Assembly: GCA_015485335.1 (NCBI GenBank)
Contig: WFTT01000106.1
Location: 1-55,186, forward strand
DNA length: 55,186 nucleotides
Reading direction: 5' to 3'
Source of the DNA: Robiginitomaculum sp.
GTDB taxonomy: Bacteria > Pseudomonadota > Alphaproteobacteria > Caulobacterales > Maricaulaceae
The notes beneath the pieces are model-generated. The model did no database searches, was not told the DNA's origin, and saw nothing but the letters and a program-made list of their open reading frames with translations. The translations under genes and the position numbers were made by a program. Positions 1 through 8,255 of the stretch are shown one piece after another (positions within the stretch are counted from its first letter, which is position 1; each line of letters starts with the position of its first letter).

Positions 1-9
1 CAAATAAGG

Positions 10-1491
10 TTAGGCGTTAAAAGTATCGCCAAGGGCGCGGCGTTCCTTGTCGTTCAGAAACAGGCCCAGCTTTGTGCGTCGCCACAAAACGTCTTCGGCC
101 GTTATCGCCCATTCATGGGATTTAAGATAGTTCAGTTCGGCCTGATAAAGGCCACCGCCATAGTGCCGGCCAAGGCTTTTCAGGCTTTTGGCTTGACCCA
201 GCACCTTGGTCATTCGGGTGCCATAGGCATGGATCAGACGCTGGCGCAGGGCCTCATCTAAAAATGGATATCGGGTCGCCATGTCTGCATCAAAGGCAGA
301 AAGACCCGCAGGCATATCGCCACCGGGCAAGGCAGTTGTCCCGGTCCAGTGGGGCGCCGTATTGCCAAGGCGTTCGGCCAATTGATCCACCGCCTTTTCT
401 GCCAGGGCACGAAAAGTGGTGATCTTGCCACCCAGAACGGTCAGCACCGGGGCGCCATCCTTTTTGTGGGAAAGTTCCAGATGATATTCGCGCGATAATT
501 TGGAGGCGTCCATCTCTTCATCACCAAAGAGCGCCCGTACCCCGGAATAAGACCAGACAATGTCTTCCTTGCTTTTGGGGGTGGCAAAAAAACGATTGAC
601 TGCTCCTAGCAGGTAGTCGCGTTCTTTATCATCCATTTTGGCTGCATAGGGATCACCTTCATAGGGGGTGTCGGTGGTGCCAAAGAGGGTGAATTCACCC
701 TGATAGGGCAGCGCAAAAAGAACGCGGCGATCATCATTTTGAAACAAAAACCCGCGCGGCCCGTCAAACAGCTTGGGCAGGACAATATGGCTGCCCTTGA
801 CCAGACGCATATGGGAAACCGCCTTGGCTCCGGTGCAGGCATCCATGGCGTCCACCCACGGCCCGGCGGCATTGACCAGAAGGCGCGCGCGCCAGGTTTT
901 CGTCTTGCCGGCGGCGGTTTTGGCCGAAATTTCCCAGTATTCGCCCTCGCGGGAACAGGAAATGACTTTGGTCCGGGTATGGATTTGCGCTCCATGTTCG
1001 GCGGCATCTATGGCGTTGGCCACCACCAGACGCGCATCATCGGTGCGGGCATCGGAATAGGCAAAGGCCAGCCCTCTGGGCTGGCGCAGGGCTTTGGCCT
1101 CGATACAATTGCCCAGCCGCAGCGTGCCGGAACGGGGCAGCGAGGATCCGCCGCCCAAATGATCATACAGCCATAACCCTGCGCGGATCATCAGGGCCGG
1201 GCGCATATCGGCATTATGGGGCAGAATCAGGCGCAGCGGCGTGACCAGATGGGGCGCGATGTGTAACAGGCGTTCGCGCTCGGCCAAGGCTTCGCGTACC
1301 AGCCCAAATTCATAATATTCCAGATACCGCAGACCCCCATGCACCATTTTGGTGCTGGCCGACGAGGTGGCCCCAGCCAGATCGCCCTGTTCGCACAGTA
1401 CCACAGACAGGCCGCGCCCGGCAGCGTCGCGGGCAATGCCCGCCCCATTAATGCCGCCGCCAATGATCAGAATGTCCATGATATCCTTCAT
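10..1491 (-). CDS. glpD: Aerobic glycerol-3-phosphate dehydrogenase
   Basis: FAD-dependent enzyme that oxidises sn-glycerol-3-phosphate to dihydroxyacetone phosphate at the inner face of the cytoplasmic membrane and passes electrons to quinone. The N-terminus has the dinucleotide-binding motif IGGGINGAG (about residues 10-18). The downstream TSSASTKMVHGGLRYLE block and the later GGKITTFRALAEKA block are GlpD hallmarks. At 493 residues the length is normal for the family. A second ATG four codons in (MDILIIGGG) is an alternative start. It is divergent from the gene pair ending in glpK, so glycerol kinase product is oxidised here. No glpF facilitator or glpR repressor lies in the window. Confidence 0.95.
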   Translation of the reverse strand: MKDIMDILIIGGGINGAGIARDAAGRGLSVVLCEQGDLAGATSSASTKMVHGGLRYLEYYEFGLVREALAERERLLHIAPHLVTPLRLILPHNADMRPALMIRAGLWLYDHLGGGSSLPRSGTLRLGNCIEAKALRQPRGLAFAYSDARTDDARLVVANAIDAAEHGAQIHTRTKVISCSREGEYWEISAKTAAGKTKTWRARLLVNAAGPWVDAMDACTGAKAVSHMRLVKGSHIVLPKLFDGPRGFLFQNDDRRVLFALPYQGEFTLFGTTDTPYEGDPYAAKMDDKERDYLLGAVNRFFATPKSKEDIVWSYSGVRALFGDEEMDASKLSREYHLELSHKKDGAPVLTVLGGKITTFRALAEKAVDQLAERLGNTAPHWTGTTALPGGDMPAGLSAFDADMATRYPFLDEALRQRLIHAYGTRMTKVLGQAKSLKSLGRHYGGGLYQAELNYLKSHEWAITAEDVLWRRTKLGLFLNDKERRALGDTFNA

Positions 1492-1565
1492 GCCTCTCCC
1501 TTGGCTGATTTTTTGGTTCCTGTCAGCCTTTCATCTGTTAGTGTCTGCAAAAAGAGGCCGGTTAT

Positions 1566-1859
1566 TTGGTGCGTGAAGAAGAAAAAGTGGTGCTAAGCGG
1601 GTTTCTGGTGATTGCCGATCAGGATCGGGAGATTATCAAAACCCATTTGCCGCACCATATCGCCTTGACCCGGGCCGAGGCCGGTTGTCTGGCCTTTGAT
1701 GTGGTGCCAGACCCCCATAATGCTTCGCGTTATCTGGTCGAAGAAACCTTTGCCAGTCGGGCCGCCTTTGCGGCGCATCAGGCCAGGGTGAAAACCTCCG
1801 ACTGGGGCCGGGCCACCGCCCATATGCAACGCCATTACACAATAAAATACGAGGATTGA
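1566..1859 (+). CDS. Antibiotic biosynthesis monooxygenase (ABM)-domain protein
   Basis: Small protein (up to 97 residues) of the dimeric alpha/beta-barrel ABM fold. Seen: an N-terminal strand (VVLSGFLVIADQ), a central H..LTRAEAGCLAFDVV region and the typical Y.V.E.F.S..AF.AHQ stretch with a C-terminal HY. In the family such proteins are quinol or heme monooxygenases, or stress proteins of unknown role, and no substrate can be assigned. The start is uncertain: TTG 1566, GTG 1569, or GTG at 1587/1590 behind an AG-rich stretch. The stop is 3 bases before glpK, so the two are very likely cotranscribed and possibly translationally coupled. Its role in glycerol metabolism is unknown. Confidence 0.75.
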   Translation: MVREEEKVVLSGFLVIADQDREIIKTHLPHHIALTRAEAGCLAFDVVPDPHNASRYLVEETFASRAAFAAHQARVKTSDWGRATAHMQRHYTIKYED

Positions 1860-1862
1860 ACG

Positions 1863-3347
1863 GTGAGTGATAAACGGGCCATATTGGCCATAGATCAGGG
1901 CACAACCTCCAGCCGCGCCATTGTATTCTCGCTGGAAGGCGAGCCGGTCGCGCTGGCCCAACGCGAATTTACGCAAATCTATCCCCAGCCGGGCTGGGTG
2001 GAGCATGATCCGGAGGAGATTTGGGAAAGCACTTGTGCGGTGATGACCGAAGCCCTGGACGCGGCCCGGGAAAATGGCTGGCAGGTTTTGACCACCGGTA
2101 TCACCAACCAGCGCGAAACCACCATTATCTGGGACCGGGTGACCGGCATGCCGATCTATAATGCCATTGTCTGGCAGGACCGGCGCACGGCGGCGCGCTG
2201 CGCCATGCTGGCGGCGCAGGGCCATGAAGAGATGATCAGTGCCCGCACCGGCCTGTTGCTGGACCCGTATTTCTCGGCCAGTAAAATTGCGTGGATACTG
2301 GATGAGATCCCGGGGGCGCGGGCCCGCGCCGAGGCAGGCGAGCTGGCCTTTGGTACAGTCGAGAGCTTTTTGCTCTGGCGTTTGTCCGGCGGCGTACACC
2401 TTAGCGATGCCACCAATGCCTCGCGTACCAGCCTTTACGATATCAATATCGGGAAATGGGATGAGGAATTACTGGCACTGTTTGAGGTGCCGGCGGCGCT
2501 GTTGCCAACCGTGTGTCCCAATGCCGGCAAATTTGCCCTGATTGCCCAAGGCTTGCCCGGCGGTGGTCTGCCCATCACCGGTATGGCGGGGGATCAACAG
2601 GCGGCGGCCATTGGTCAGGCCTGTTACCGGCCGGGCGAAATGAAAATCACTTTTGGCACCGGGGCATTTATGCTGGCCAATACCGGTGATAAGGCGGTGC
2701 AATCGGCCCATCGGTTGCTGACCACCATCGCCTGGGAAATCGAAGGGGTGCGCTCCTATGCTATGGAGGGTTCTATCCTGTCGGCGGGCTCGACCCTGCA
2801 ATGGCTGCGCGACGGGCTGGGCATTATTGAGAACGCCGACGATAGCGAGGATATGGCAAAATCCATCATCGATACCGGCGGGGTTTATATGGTGCCAGCC
2901 TTTGCGGGCCTTGGTGCCCCCTGGTGGGATGCCGAGGCGCGGGGCGCCATTGTCGGCCTGACCCGGGGCACCGGTCCGGCACAGATCGCGCGGGCAGGCC
3001 TTGAGGCCGTGGCCTATCAATGCGCCGATCTGCTGGCGGCCATGAAGGCCGACGGGATTGTTCCCAAACGCCTGAAAGTGGATGGTGGCATGACCAAAAA
3101 CGCCTGGCTGATGCAGTTTCTGGCCGACATGGTGGCCTTGCCGGTATTGCGCCCACAAATGACAGAAACCACCGCCTTTGGCGCGGCCATGCTGGCCGGA
3201 ATCGGGGCCGGCATATTTGAAAGCCTGATAGATGTGGATGCGCGCTGGCACGAAGAGGCCAGCTTTATGCCATCCATTGATGCCGCCGAACGCCAGGCAA
3301 AGCTGGAAGGGTGGAACGAGGCATTGGGCCGGGTAAAAACCGGTTAA
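1863..3347 (+). CDS. glpK: Glycerol kinase
   Basis: Phosphorylates glycerol to sn-glycerol-3-phosphate with ATP, feeding GlpD encoded divergently to its left. FGGY-kinase features are visible: the phosphate-binding loop DQGTTSSR at residues 11-18, the GITNQRETTIIWD block, GMAGDQQAAAIGQ, and the C-terminal LKVDGGMTKNAWLMQFLADM signature. The length of 494 residues is that of typical GlpK. The start is GTG at 1863, preceded by GAGG about 8 bases upstream. Its 3' end overlaps the convergent membrane-protein gene by 4 bases. Confidence 0.96.
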   Translation: MSDKRAILAIDQGTTSSRAIVFSLEGEPVALAQREFTQIYPQPGWVEHDPEEIWESTCAVMTEALDAARENGWQVLTTGITNQRETTIIWDRVTGMPIYNAIVWQDRRTAARCAMLAAQGHEEMISARTGLLLDPYFSASKIAWILDEIPGARARAEAGELAFGTVESFLLWRLSGGVHLSDATNASRTSLYDINIGKWDEELLALFEVPAALLPTVCPNAGKFALIAQGLPGGGLPITGMAGDQQAAAIGQACYRPGEMKITFGTGAFMLANTGDKAVQSAHRLLTTIAWEIEGVRSYAMEGSILSAGSTLQWLRDGLGIIENADDSEDMAKSIIDTGGVYMVPAFAGLGAPWWDAEARGAIVGLTRGTGPAQIARAGLEAVAYQCADLLAAMKADGIVPKRLKVDGGMTKNAWLMQFLADMVALPVLRPQMTETTAFGAAMLAGIGAGIFESLIDVDARWHEEASFMPSIDAAERQAKLEGWNEALGRVKTG

Positions 3348-3802
3348 AACGGCTTTCCTGGCAAACCCGTCCAGAGGCTTGTTGCGGCCCCAAAGGCAAT
3401 GGCAAGTCCTGGCAGGACAGAGCCCAGGAAAAAGAAGACCAGCCCAAGTCTGGCCGAGGCCGTAGCCTTGTACAGTTGATTGGATGCCGTTCCGTGCAGT
3501 CCGAGAGAGATATAGCGGCTGAGCGAGAGAACCATGGTCCAGCCCATGATTTCCACCAGTATCCAGGCGGGTAAAAGCGCTTCAAAAGACCAGAATGAGG
3601 CCAATATGCCTGCCAGTAAAATGAAAGGGCCATAATGCAGGGCAGCATGGTGCGCAATATCAATATAGGCATGGGCCTGGCCATCTTTTGCAGCCAGCAT
3701 GGCGCGCCATTTCCATACTCCTGTTATGAGGGCCGCCGCAAAGTAGAAAACGGCAAAGAACAATGCCACATGCAAGGGTTCCGGCAGTGTGTACAAGGTC
3801 AT
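3344..3802 (-). CDS. Four-helix membrane protein, possibly MAPEG-like
   Basis: Polytopic inner-membrane protein of 152 residues with about four hydrophobic segments (around residues 8-28, 53-72, 75-97 and 118-145) and a His-rich loop DIAHHAALHYGPF. Size and helix number resemble MAPEG/DUF-type small membrane proteins, but the MAPEG signature is not clear, so this is only a possibility. Its ATG overlaps the stop of the upstream alpha/beta hydrolase gene (ATGA), indicating a two-gene operon. Function unknown. Confidence 0.7.
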   Translation of the reverse strand: MTLYTLPEPLHVALFFAVFYFAAALITGVWKWRAMLAAKDGQAHAYIDIAHHAALHYGPFILLAGILASFWSFEALLPAWILVEIMGWTMVLSLSRYISLGLHGTASNQLYKATASARLGLVFFFLGSVLPGLAIAFGAATSLWTGLPGKPF

Positions 3803-4725
3803 GGCGTACCTTTCTCAAAAAGTTTGCGATGCCAGTCTAAAATGTCGGTCCAGAATCGATCCCGCCGTTCATTCATGACCATATGGCCAACCCCCGGATA
3901 GAAAAGCAGGCGGGCATTAGGCAGCACCTTGGCTAGATCGAGAGTTTTCTGGTGAGGAATCACAGGGTCATGTTCGCCATCAAGAACCAAGACTGGCTGT
4001 TTGATCTGACTTATCCGGTCCCAGATATCGACATCACGGATGCCAGCGAAAAAGGCGATGAGATGTTTCTGATTTTGTATGCGCGCGGCCCGGCGCATCC
4101 TGCGCAGGGAGGTTCTGGTCGGTTTATCTGAAAGAAATGCACGCCGGTCATGGGCAAACAAGGATGCCGCTCTGGCATGAAGCCATGGCCAACGGGTCGT
4201 AAGCCAGGACGCCATGCGCAAGGCCATTGGCCCAAACATCCCCAGTTTTTCCTTGCGTGCCATTAATTGCATATCGCCTTCCAGACCAACCCATTGGCCA
4301 TCCGCGAAGCCGCCAACACAGACTACGCCTTGAATGCGCTCGGGGGCGGCAAGGGCCAGGCACAGGGCGGCAAACCCGCCGGTGGAATGACCTACAATAA
4401 TGATCTTACGTTCTGGCAGTAACTGATCCAGAACGGCTTGGTAGAGCGTGTTAAACAGTTCAGGCGTCACCTGGGAACGTAAAAATGTCTTTGGACCAGA
4501 TGAAGGGGCATGAATGGGCAAGGATACGGATATCCAGGCGACGTCATCGCGAAAGCGAGGCGGCATCAAAGGGTCCCAAAATCCGGGACAAACGGCGATT
4601 CCATGGATAAACATCCAGACCGGGCCAGGACGGCTGAATAGCGTGTCGGGGTGTTCAACAACCAGGGTGTGGCCTTCAACACAGATACGGGTTTTGGTAA
4701 TCATATTATGCGAGTTATTGCTCAT
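3799..4725 (-). CDS. Alpha/beta-fold hydrolase
   Basis: Serine hydrolase of 308 residues. Visible motifs: oxyanion HG (FIHGIAV), nucleophile elbow GHSTGG, acid in DGEHDPVIP and catalytic His in GVGHMVM. These place it in the broad AB hydrolase 1 family (esterases, lactonases, C-C hydrolases), and the substrate cannot be deduced. It is divergent from the TetR gene across about 56 bases, a classic regulator/target arrangement, and heads an operon with the membrane protein. The local DNA around its 5' end is AT-rich compared with its neighbours. Confidence 0.85.
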   Translation of the reverse strand: MSNNSHNMITKTRICVEGHTLVVEHPDTLFSRPGPVWMFIHGIAVCPGFWDPLMPPRFRDDVAWISVSLPIHAPSSGPKTFLRSQVTPELFNTLYQAVLDQLLPERKIIIVGHSTGGFAALCLALAAPERIQGVVCVGGFADGQWVGLEGDMQLMARKEKLGMFGPMALRMASWLTTRWPWLHARAASLFAHDRRAFLSDKPTRTSLRRMRRAARIQNQKHLIAFFAGIRDVDIWDRISQIKQPVLVLDGEHDPVIPHQKTLDLAKVLPNARLLFYPGVGHMVMNERRDRFWTDILDWHRKLFEKGTP

Positions 4726-4781
4726 GTTTATAATTTTGACTATAGAATATTAAATGTCTACTCGCATTGGAAAGAAGGTTT

Positions 4782-5402
4782 ATGGGACGCTATAAAAAGA
4801 AAGAAAAGTCAATAGTTACAATACGTAAAATGCCAAAGCAAAGACGTTCTATCGTTATGGTGGAAACCATTTTACAAGCGGCTGCTCATATTCTTGAAGA
4901 GGACTCTCAGCCCTTTACGACCAATCATATTGCTGAACGGGCAGGGGTTAGCATTGGCTCGCTCTATCAATATTTTCCTGGGGCCGATGCGATCATGTCT
5001 GCCCTGATCGAACGCCATGTGGCCGATGAGCGTTCTGCTGCTGAGGAAATTCTGGCGGCCAATAATAAGAAGGATGGCGATATGTTGCGGGATTTATTGA
5101 TCGCCTTTGTTGATGCACACGCGAATGCGCCCCGCCTGACAGCGCGACTGCATGAAATGGCCCCCGGCTTTGGTTTGCAGAACCATCTGGCCAATGCCCG
5201 TGATGCCCAGGCCGCCAGCATTGCACAGGCTATGGGTTTGCCTGAAAAGAATATTCTCATATCCGTTATGGCGGTAGAGGGAGTCGTCCTGGCCATGCTG
5301 GCAAATAACCCAAAGCAATTGAAATCCAATGACTTTATTGATCAACTTTATGCCATTGCCCTGGCTCCGCTGGGATCAGCACCATACCTTTCTGGGAGAT
5401 AG
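4782..5402 (+). CDS. TetR/AcrR-family transcriptional regulator
   Basis: DNA-binding repressor of 206 residues. A lysine/arginine-rich head is followed by the TetR helix-turn-helix, roughly residues 46-66 (TTNHIAERAGVSIGSLYQYF), and a helical ligand-binding C-terminal domain. ATG 4782 was chosen because an AAGAAGG ribosome site sits just before it; a TTG at 4767 is possible. It lies between the divergent hydrolase operon and the co-directional GMC oxidoreductase, 62 bases upstream of the latter, and likely controls one or both. Codon use is more AT-rich than in flanking genes. The effector is unknown. Confidence 0.88.
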   Translation: MGRYKKKEKSIVTIRKMPKQRRSIVMVETILQAAAHILEEDSQPFTTNHIAERAGVSIGSLYQYFPGADAIMSALIERHVADERSAAEEILAANNKKDGDMLRDLLIAFVDAHANAPRLTARLHEMAPGFGLQNHLANARDAQAASIAQAMGLPEKNILISVMAVEGVVLAMLANNPKQLKSNDFIDQLYAIALAPLGSAPYLSGR

Positions 5403-5422
5403 CCATATTTATCACTTTCCCG

Positions 5423-5437
5423 GTGAACACTGTTCAC
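5423..5437. promoter_or_regulatory. Palindromic operator candidate (TetR type)
   Basis: Perfect inverted repeat GTGAACA-C-TGTTCAC with 7-base arms around one central base, in the 62-base gap between the TetR gene and the GMC oxidoreductase, 28 bases before the GTG start. TetR regulators commonly bind palindromes of this size next to their own genes. Binding by this TetR is inferred. I saw no second copy in the hydrolase/TetR intergenic region. Confidence 0.55.
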
Positions 5438-5464
5438 TTATAGTTTCCAAAACGGAGGCGAATT

Positions 5465-7075
5465 GTGGGAAACAACCAGGACGAGTTTGATTATGTGATT
5501 ACCGGCGCGGGTTCGGCAGGAGCCTGTCTGGCCAGTCGTTTGACCGAGAATGCGGACGTTACGGTCTGTCTATTAGAGGCAGGGCCGGCCGATAAAAGCC
5601 CGGCCATCCATACGCCGGCGATGATTGTGGATGCCATTTATTCAGATGATCTGAACTGGCATTACGACACGGTTCCCCAAAAAGAGCTGAACAACCGCGA
5701 GCTGTATTGGCCGCGCGGCAAGACCCTGGGCGGTTCCTCCTCGATCAATGCCATGGTGTATATCCGTGGTGGCCATGTGGATTACGAAGCCTGGAAGGCG
5801 CTGGGGGCGGATGGTTTTGGTTGGAACGATGTGTTGCCATATTTTCGAAAATCAGAAGACCAGCAACGTATACAGGACCAGTTTCATGGCTCTGGCGGGC
5901 CGCTCTGCGTATCTGATCTGCGTTATGTGAATCCGCTAAGTGAGGCTTTTGTGCGCGCCGGTATAGAGCGGGGCCTGCCTCACAATAAGGACTTTAATGG
6001 AGAAACCCGCATGGGCGTGGGCCAATACCAGGTCACCCAGCGCGACGGCAAACGCTGTTCAGCCGCGGCGGGGTATCTGAATGCGGACGTGAAGGCCCGG
6101 CCCAACCTGACCATTATGGTGGAAACCCTGGCCACAAAAGTCCTGATGGATGGTACCACGGCCACCGGGGTGCGGGTGCGCACTAAGGGGGATGAACGGG
6201 ATATCATTGCGCGGCGCGAAGTGATCGTCACCGGGGGGGCGATTAATTCACCGCAAATCCTGATGCTTTCGGGCATCGGCCCGGCGGATCATTTGCGCGA
6301 AATGGGCATTAGTGTCGCCGTAGACCGGCCCGGCGTTGGCGAGAACCTGCAGGACCATCTGGATACTGGCATTGCCTTTACTGGCAAGACCGCACGTTCC
6401 TATGCCTACAGCCTGAGGGCGCTGCCCAAACAGATTACCGAGGCGGTGCGTTATCTCTTTACCAAAAAGGGCATGCTGACTTCCAATGCTGCTGAAACCG
6501 GTGGCTTTGCCAGCACCCGCGGCGAGGATGAGCCGGATATTCAGTTCCATTTTGTGCCGGCCATTGTGGCCCCGCGCGGTGAACCGCGCAGTAAAACCCA
6601 TGGCATTACCCTGCATTCTTATGTGCTCTATCCGGATTCTCGCGGCACCATTCGCCTGAACACCACCAATCCCGAGGACCACCCCCTGATTGATCCGCAA
6701 TATCTGACCAAGGGGCATGATTTGCAGACCCAGATCGACGGCGCCAAAATGGCGCTGGATATTCTGGAGGCACCGGCCTTTGATGATGAACGCAAAGCCT
6801 TGTACGCGCCCGAAGTGCGTCCCCAGAGCGATGCGGACTGGGAAGCCTTTGTGCGTGAAAAGGCCGAAACCCTGTTTCATCCTATTGGGACCTGTAAAAT
6901 GGGACGCAAAGACGATGACATGGCGGTGGTGGATCCCCATTGTCGTCTTTACGGGGCTACAAACCTGCGGATAGTGGATGCCTCGGTTATGCCGCGTCTG
7001 GTGGGGGGAAACACTAATGCCCCAACCATTATGATTGCCGAAAAAATTGCAGATCTGATCAAAACTGGCGAGTAA
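5465..7075 (+). CDS. GMC-family FAD oxidoreductase (choline/alcohol dehydrogenase-like)
   Basis: Flavoprotein of 536 residues that oxidises an alcohol to an aldehyde. Seen: ADP-binding motif GAGSAGACLASRL near residue 14, GMC signature 1 region (PRGKTLGGSSSINAMVYIRG), signature 2 (GGAINSPQILMLSGIGP), catalytic His in HPIGTCKMG, and the C-terminal GNTNAPTIMIAEK block. Closest named relatives by pattern are BetA-like choline dehydrogenase and AlkJ-type alcohol dehydrogenases, which are membrane-associated and quinone-linked. No betB or betT neighbour is present, so choline is not supported as substrate. GTG start with GGAGG 6 bases upstream. Probably controlled by the adjacent TetR protein through the palindrome in front. 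Confidence 0.9.
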   Translation: MGNNQDEFDYVITGAGSAGACLASRLTENADVTVCLLEAGPADKSPAIHTPAMIVDAIYSDDLNWHYDTVPQKELNNRELYWPRGKTLGGSSSINAMVYIRGGHVDYEAWKALGADGFGWNDVLPYFRKSEDQQRIQDQFHGSGGPLCVSDLRYVNPLSEAFVRAGIERGLPHNKDFNGETRMGVGQYQVTQRDGKRCSAAAGYLNADVKARPNLTIMVETLATKVLMDGTTATGVRVRTKGDERDIIARREVIVTGGAINSPQILMLSGIGPADHLREMGISVAVDRPGVGENLQDHLDTGIAFTGKTARSYAYSLRALPKQITEAVRYLFTKKGMLTSNAAETGGFASTRGEDEPDIQFHFVPAIVAPRGEPRSKTHGITLHSYVLYPDSRGTIRLNTTNPEDHPLIDPQYLTKGHDLQTQIDGAKMALDILEAPAFDDERKALYAPEVRPQSDADWEAFVREKAETLFHPIGTCKMGRKDDDMAVVDPHCRLYGATNLRIVDASVMPRLVGGNTNAPTIMIAEKIADLIKTGE

Positions 7076-7218
7076 TTTTCTTAATATAAAAAAATTGTCA
7101 GTGTAGGTATGTAAATCCGTATATTGGTTGCGACCACTTTAAGTGGCTGCTTTATAGTTCTTTTGCAATTATATAAATATAACCAATAGATATAAATGAA
7201 AGTGTATAAATGTGGACC

Positions 7219-7239
7219 GTTTCACCGTATTGGTGAAAC
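7219..7239. promoter_or_regulatory. Hairpin or operator in mlaA leader
   Basis: Inverted repeat GTTTCACC-GTATT-GGTGAAAC (8-base perfect arms, 5-base loop) ending 23 bases before the first mlaA start. A second short palindrome, CCACTT-T-AAGTGG, lies at 7134-7146. The 187-base intergenic stretch is AT-rich and is the only promoter space for the mla genes. No T-run follows, so a terminator is unlikely. An operator or 5' leader structure is more plausible. Confidence 0.4.
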
Positions 7240-7262
7240 CGGTTCCATAGCGCGATATATCC

Positions 7263-8027
7263 ATGCGATATGAATGCTCAACGGGGACATGTAAATTGTT
7301 AAGTTTATTGAGAACTGGCCTCCTAATGGTGCTGTTTCTGAGCCTTTATGGCTGTGCGCACCCGCCGTGGCGCAGCAAATCCGACCCGTTAGAGCCGATT
7401 AACCGCGTTGTTTTTACCTTTAATACGGTGGCTGATAAGGCCGTATTGAAACCGGTGGCCAAGACCTATCAGGCCATTACCCCCAAACCGGCGCGCAAGG
7501 GCATACGGAACTTTCTGGATAATCTGCAAAGCCCGGTCATTCTGGCCAATGACCTGTTACAGGGAAAATGGAAACGCGCCGCGCAGACCACAGCCCGATT
7601 TGCCATCAACAGTACTATTGGCATTGGCGGTGTGTTGGATGTTGCCAAGTCCACAGGCCTTGAAAAGCATTATGAAGACTTTGGTCAAACACTGGCGACC
7701 AAGGGCGTTGCGCCCGGCCCCTATCTGGTCTTGCCATTATTTGGGCCGACCAATGCCCGTGATCTGGTGGGGCTGACGGTGGATCTGTCTCTCTCTCCGC
7801 TCAGTTTTACCCGCTTTAAAGGCAAACAGACCTTTGGCCGGGCGCGGTTGGCGCTGAACACCATAGACCGCCGTGCAGAAACGCTGCAACAAATTGATAT
7901 TATACGTAAAAATACCCCTGATGAATATGTGAGCATTCGCAGTTATTACCAGCAGATTCGCAAAGATGCGATTGCAGACGGGGTGGTGGATGTACACGAT
8001 CTTCCAGATTTTGATCTGGTCGATTGA
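7263..8027 (+). CDS. mlaA: MlaA-family outer-membrane lipoprotein, copy 1
   Basis: Outer-membrane component of the Mla pathway, which removes mislocalised phospholipids from the outer leaflet and passes them to the periplasmic carrier MlaC. Lipoprotein signal with lipobox LYGC (lipidated Cys about residue 31), then the VacJ/MlaA core DPLEPINRVVFTFN, GIRNFLDNLQSPV, ARFAINSTIGIGG, EDFGQTLA and GPYLVLPLFGP. Length of 254 residues is typical. The start at 7263 is the longest option and a later TTG is possible. It is followed by a second, clearly paralogous mlaA and then mlaC. The inner-membrane MlaFEDB transporter is not nearby. Confidence 0.93.
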   Translation: MRYECSTGTCKLLSLLRTGLLMVLFLSLYGCAHPPWRSKSDPLEPINRVVFTFNTVADKAVLKPVAKTYQAITPKPARKGIRNFLDNLQSPVILANDLLQGKWKRAAQTTARFAINSTIGIGGVLDVAKSTGLEKHYEDFGQTLATKGVAPGPYLVLPLFGPTNARDLVGLTVDLSLSPLSFTRFKGKQTFGRARLALNTIDRRAETLQQIDIIRKNTPDEYVSIRSYYQQIRKDAIADGVVDVHDLPDFDLVD

Positions 8028-8030
8028 CAT

Positions 8031-8059
8031 TGCCCACCCCCTGTCATGGGGCATGGGCA
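8031..8059 (+). other. Stem-loop between the two mlaA genes
   Basis: TGCCCA...TGGGCA arms with an inner CCC/GGG stem directly after the stop of mlaA copy 1. No T-tract follows, so it may be a transcript-end stabiliser or attenuator rather than an intrinsic terminator. The rest of the 228-base gap to mlaA copy 2 holds a short palindrome CAGATT-G-AATCTG at 8181-8193 and no gene. Confidence 0.35.
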
Positions 8060-8255
8060 GGCACGGTAATGGAGGTTTTAGCATCGCAGCGACGTTAATG
8101 TAGGGCAACCGCCTCTGTGACAGGGGTAATAACGTTTGCGTGAAAGGCTATGGGCAAGACAGTCATATTCAGCCAGCATTCAGATTGAATCTGTTTAGGC
8201 TGAAAACAGATACCGGTTAGGCTGGTTTGACCGCAAAAGAGAGGACGGCACACAA

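Noticed and set aside
1593-2399. Long open frame antisense to the ABM gene and glpK (268 codons), and similar ones at 2469-3251, 6248-6940, 8283-9005, 13010-13696, 20142-20936
   Set aside because: Each lies opposite a gene with clear family motifs, shows low-complexity His/Gly/Gln-rich translations, and has no domain or ribosome site. They are shadows caused by codon bias.
5465-7075. Choline dehydrogenase betA of a betaine operon
   Set aside because: Motifs are general GMC; no betB, betC or choline transporter is adjacent.
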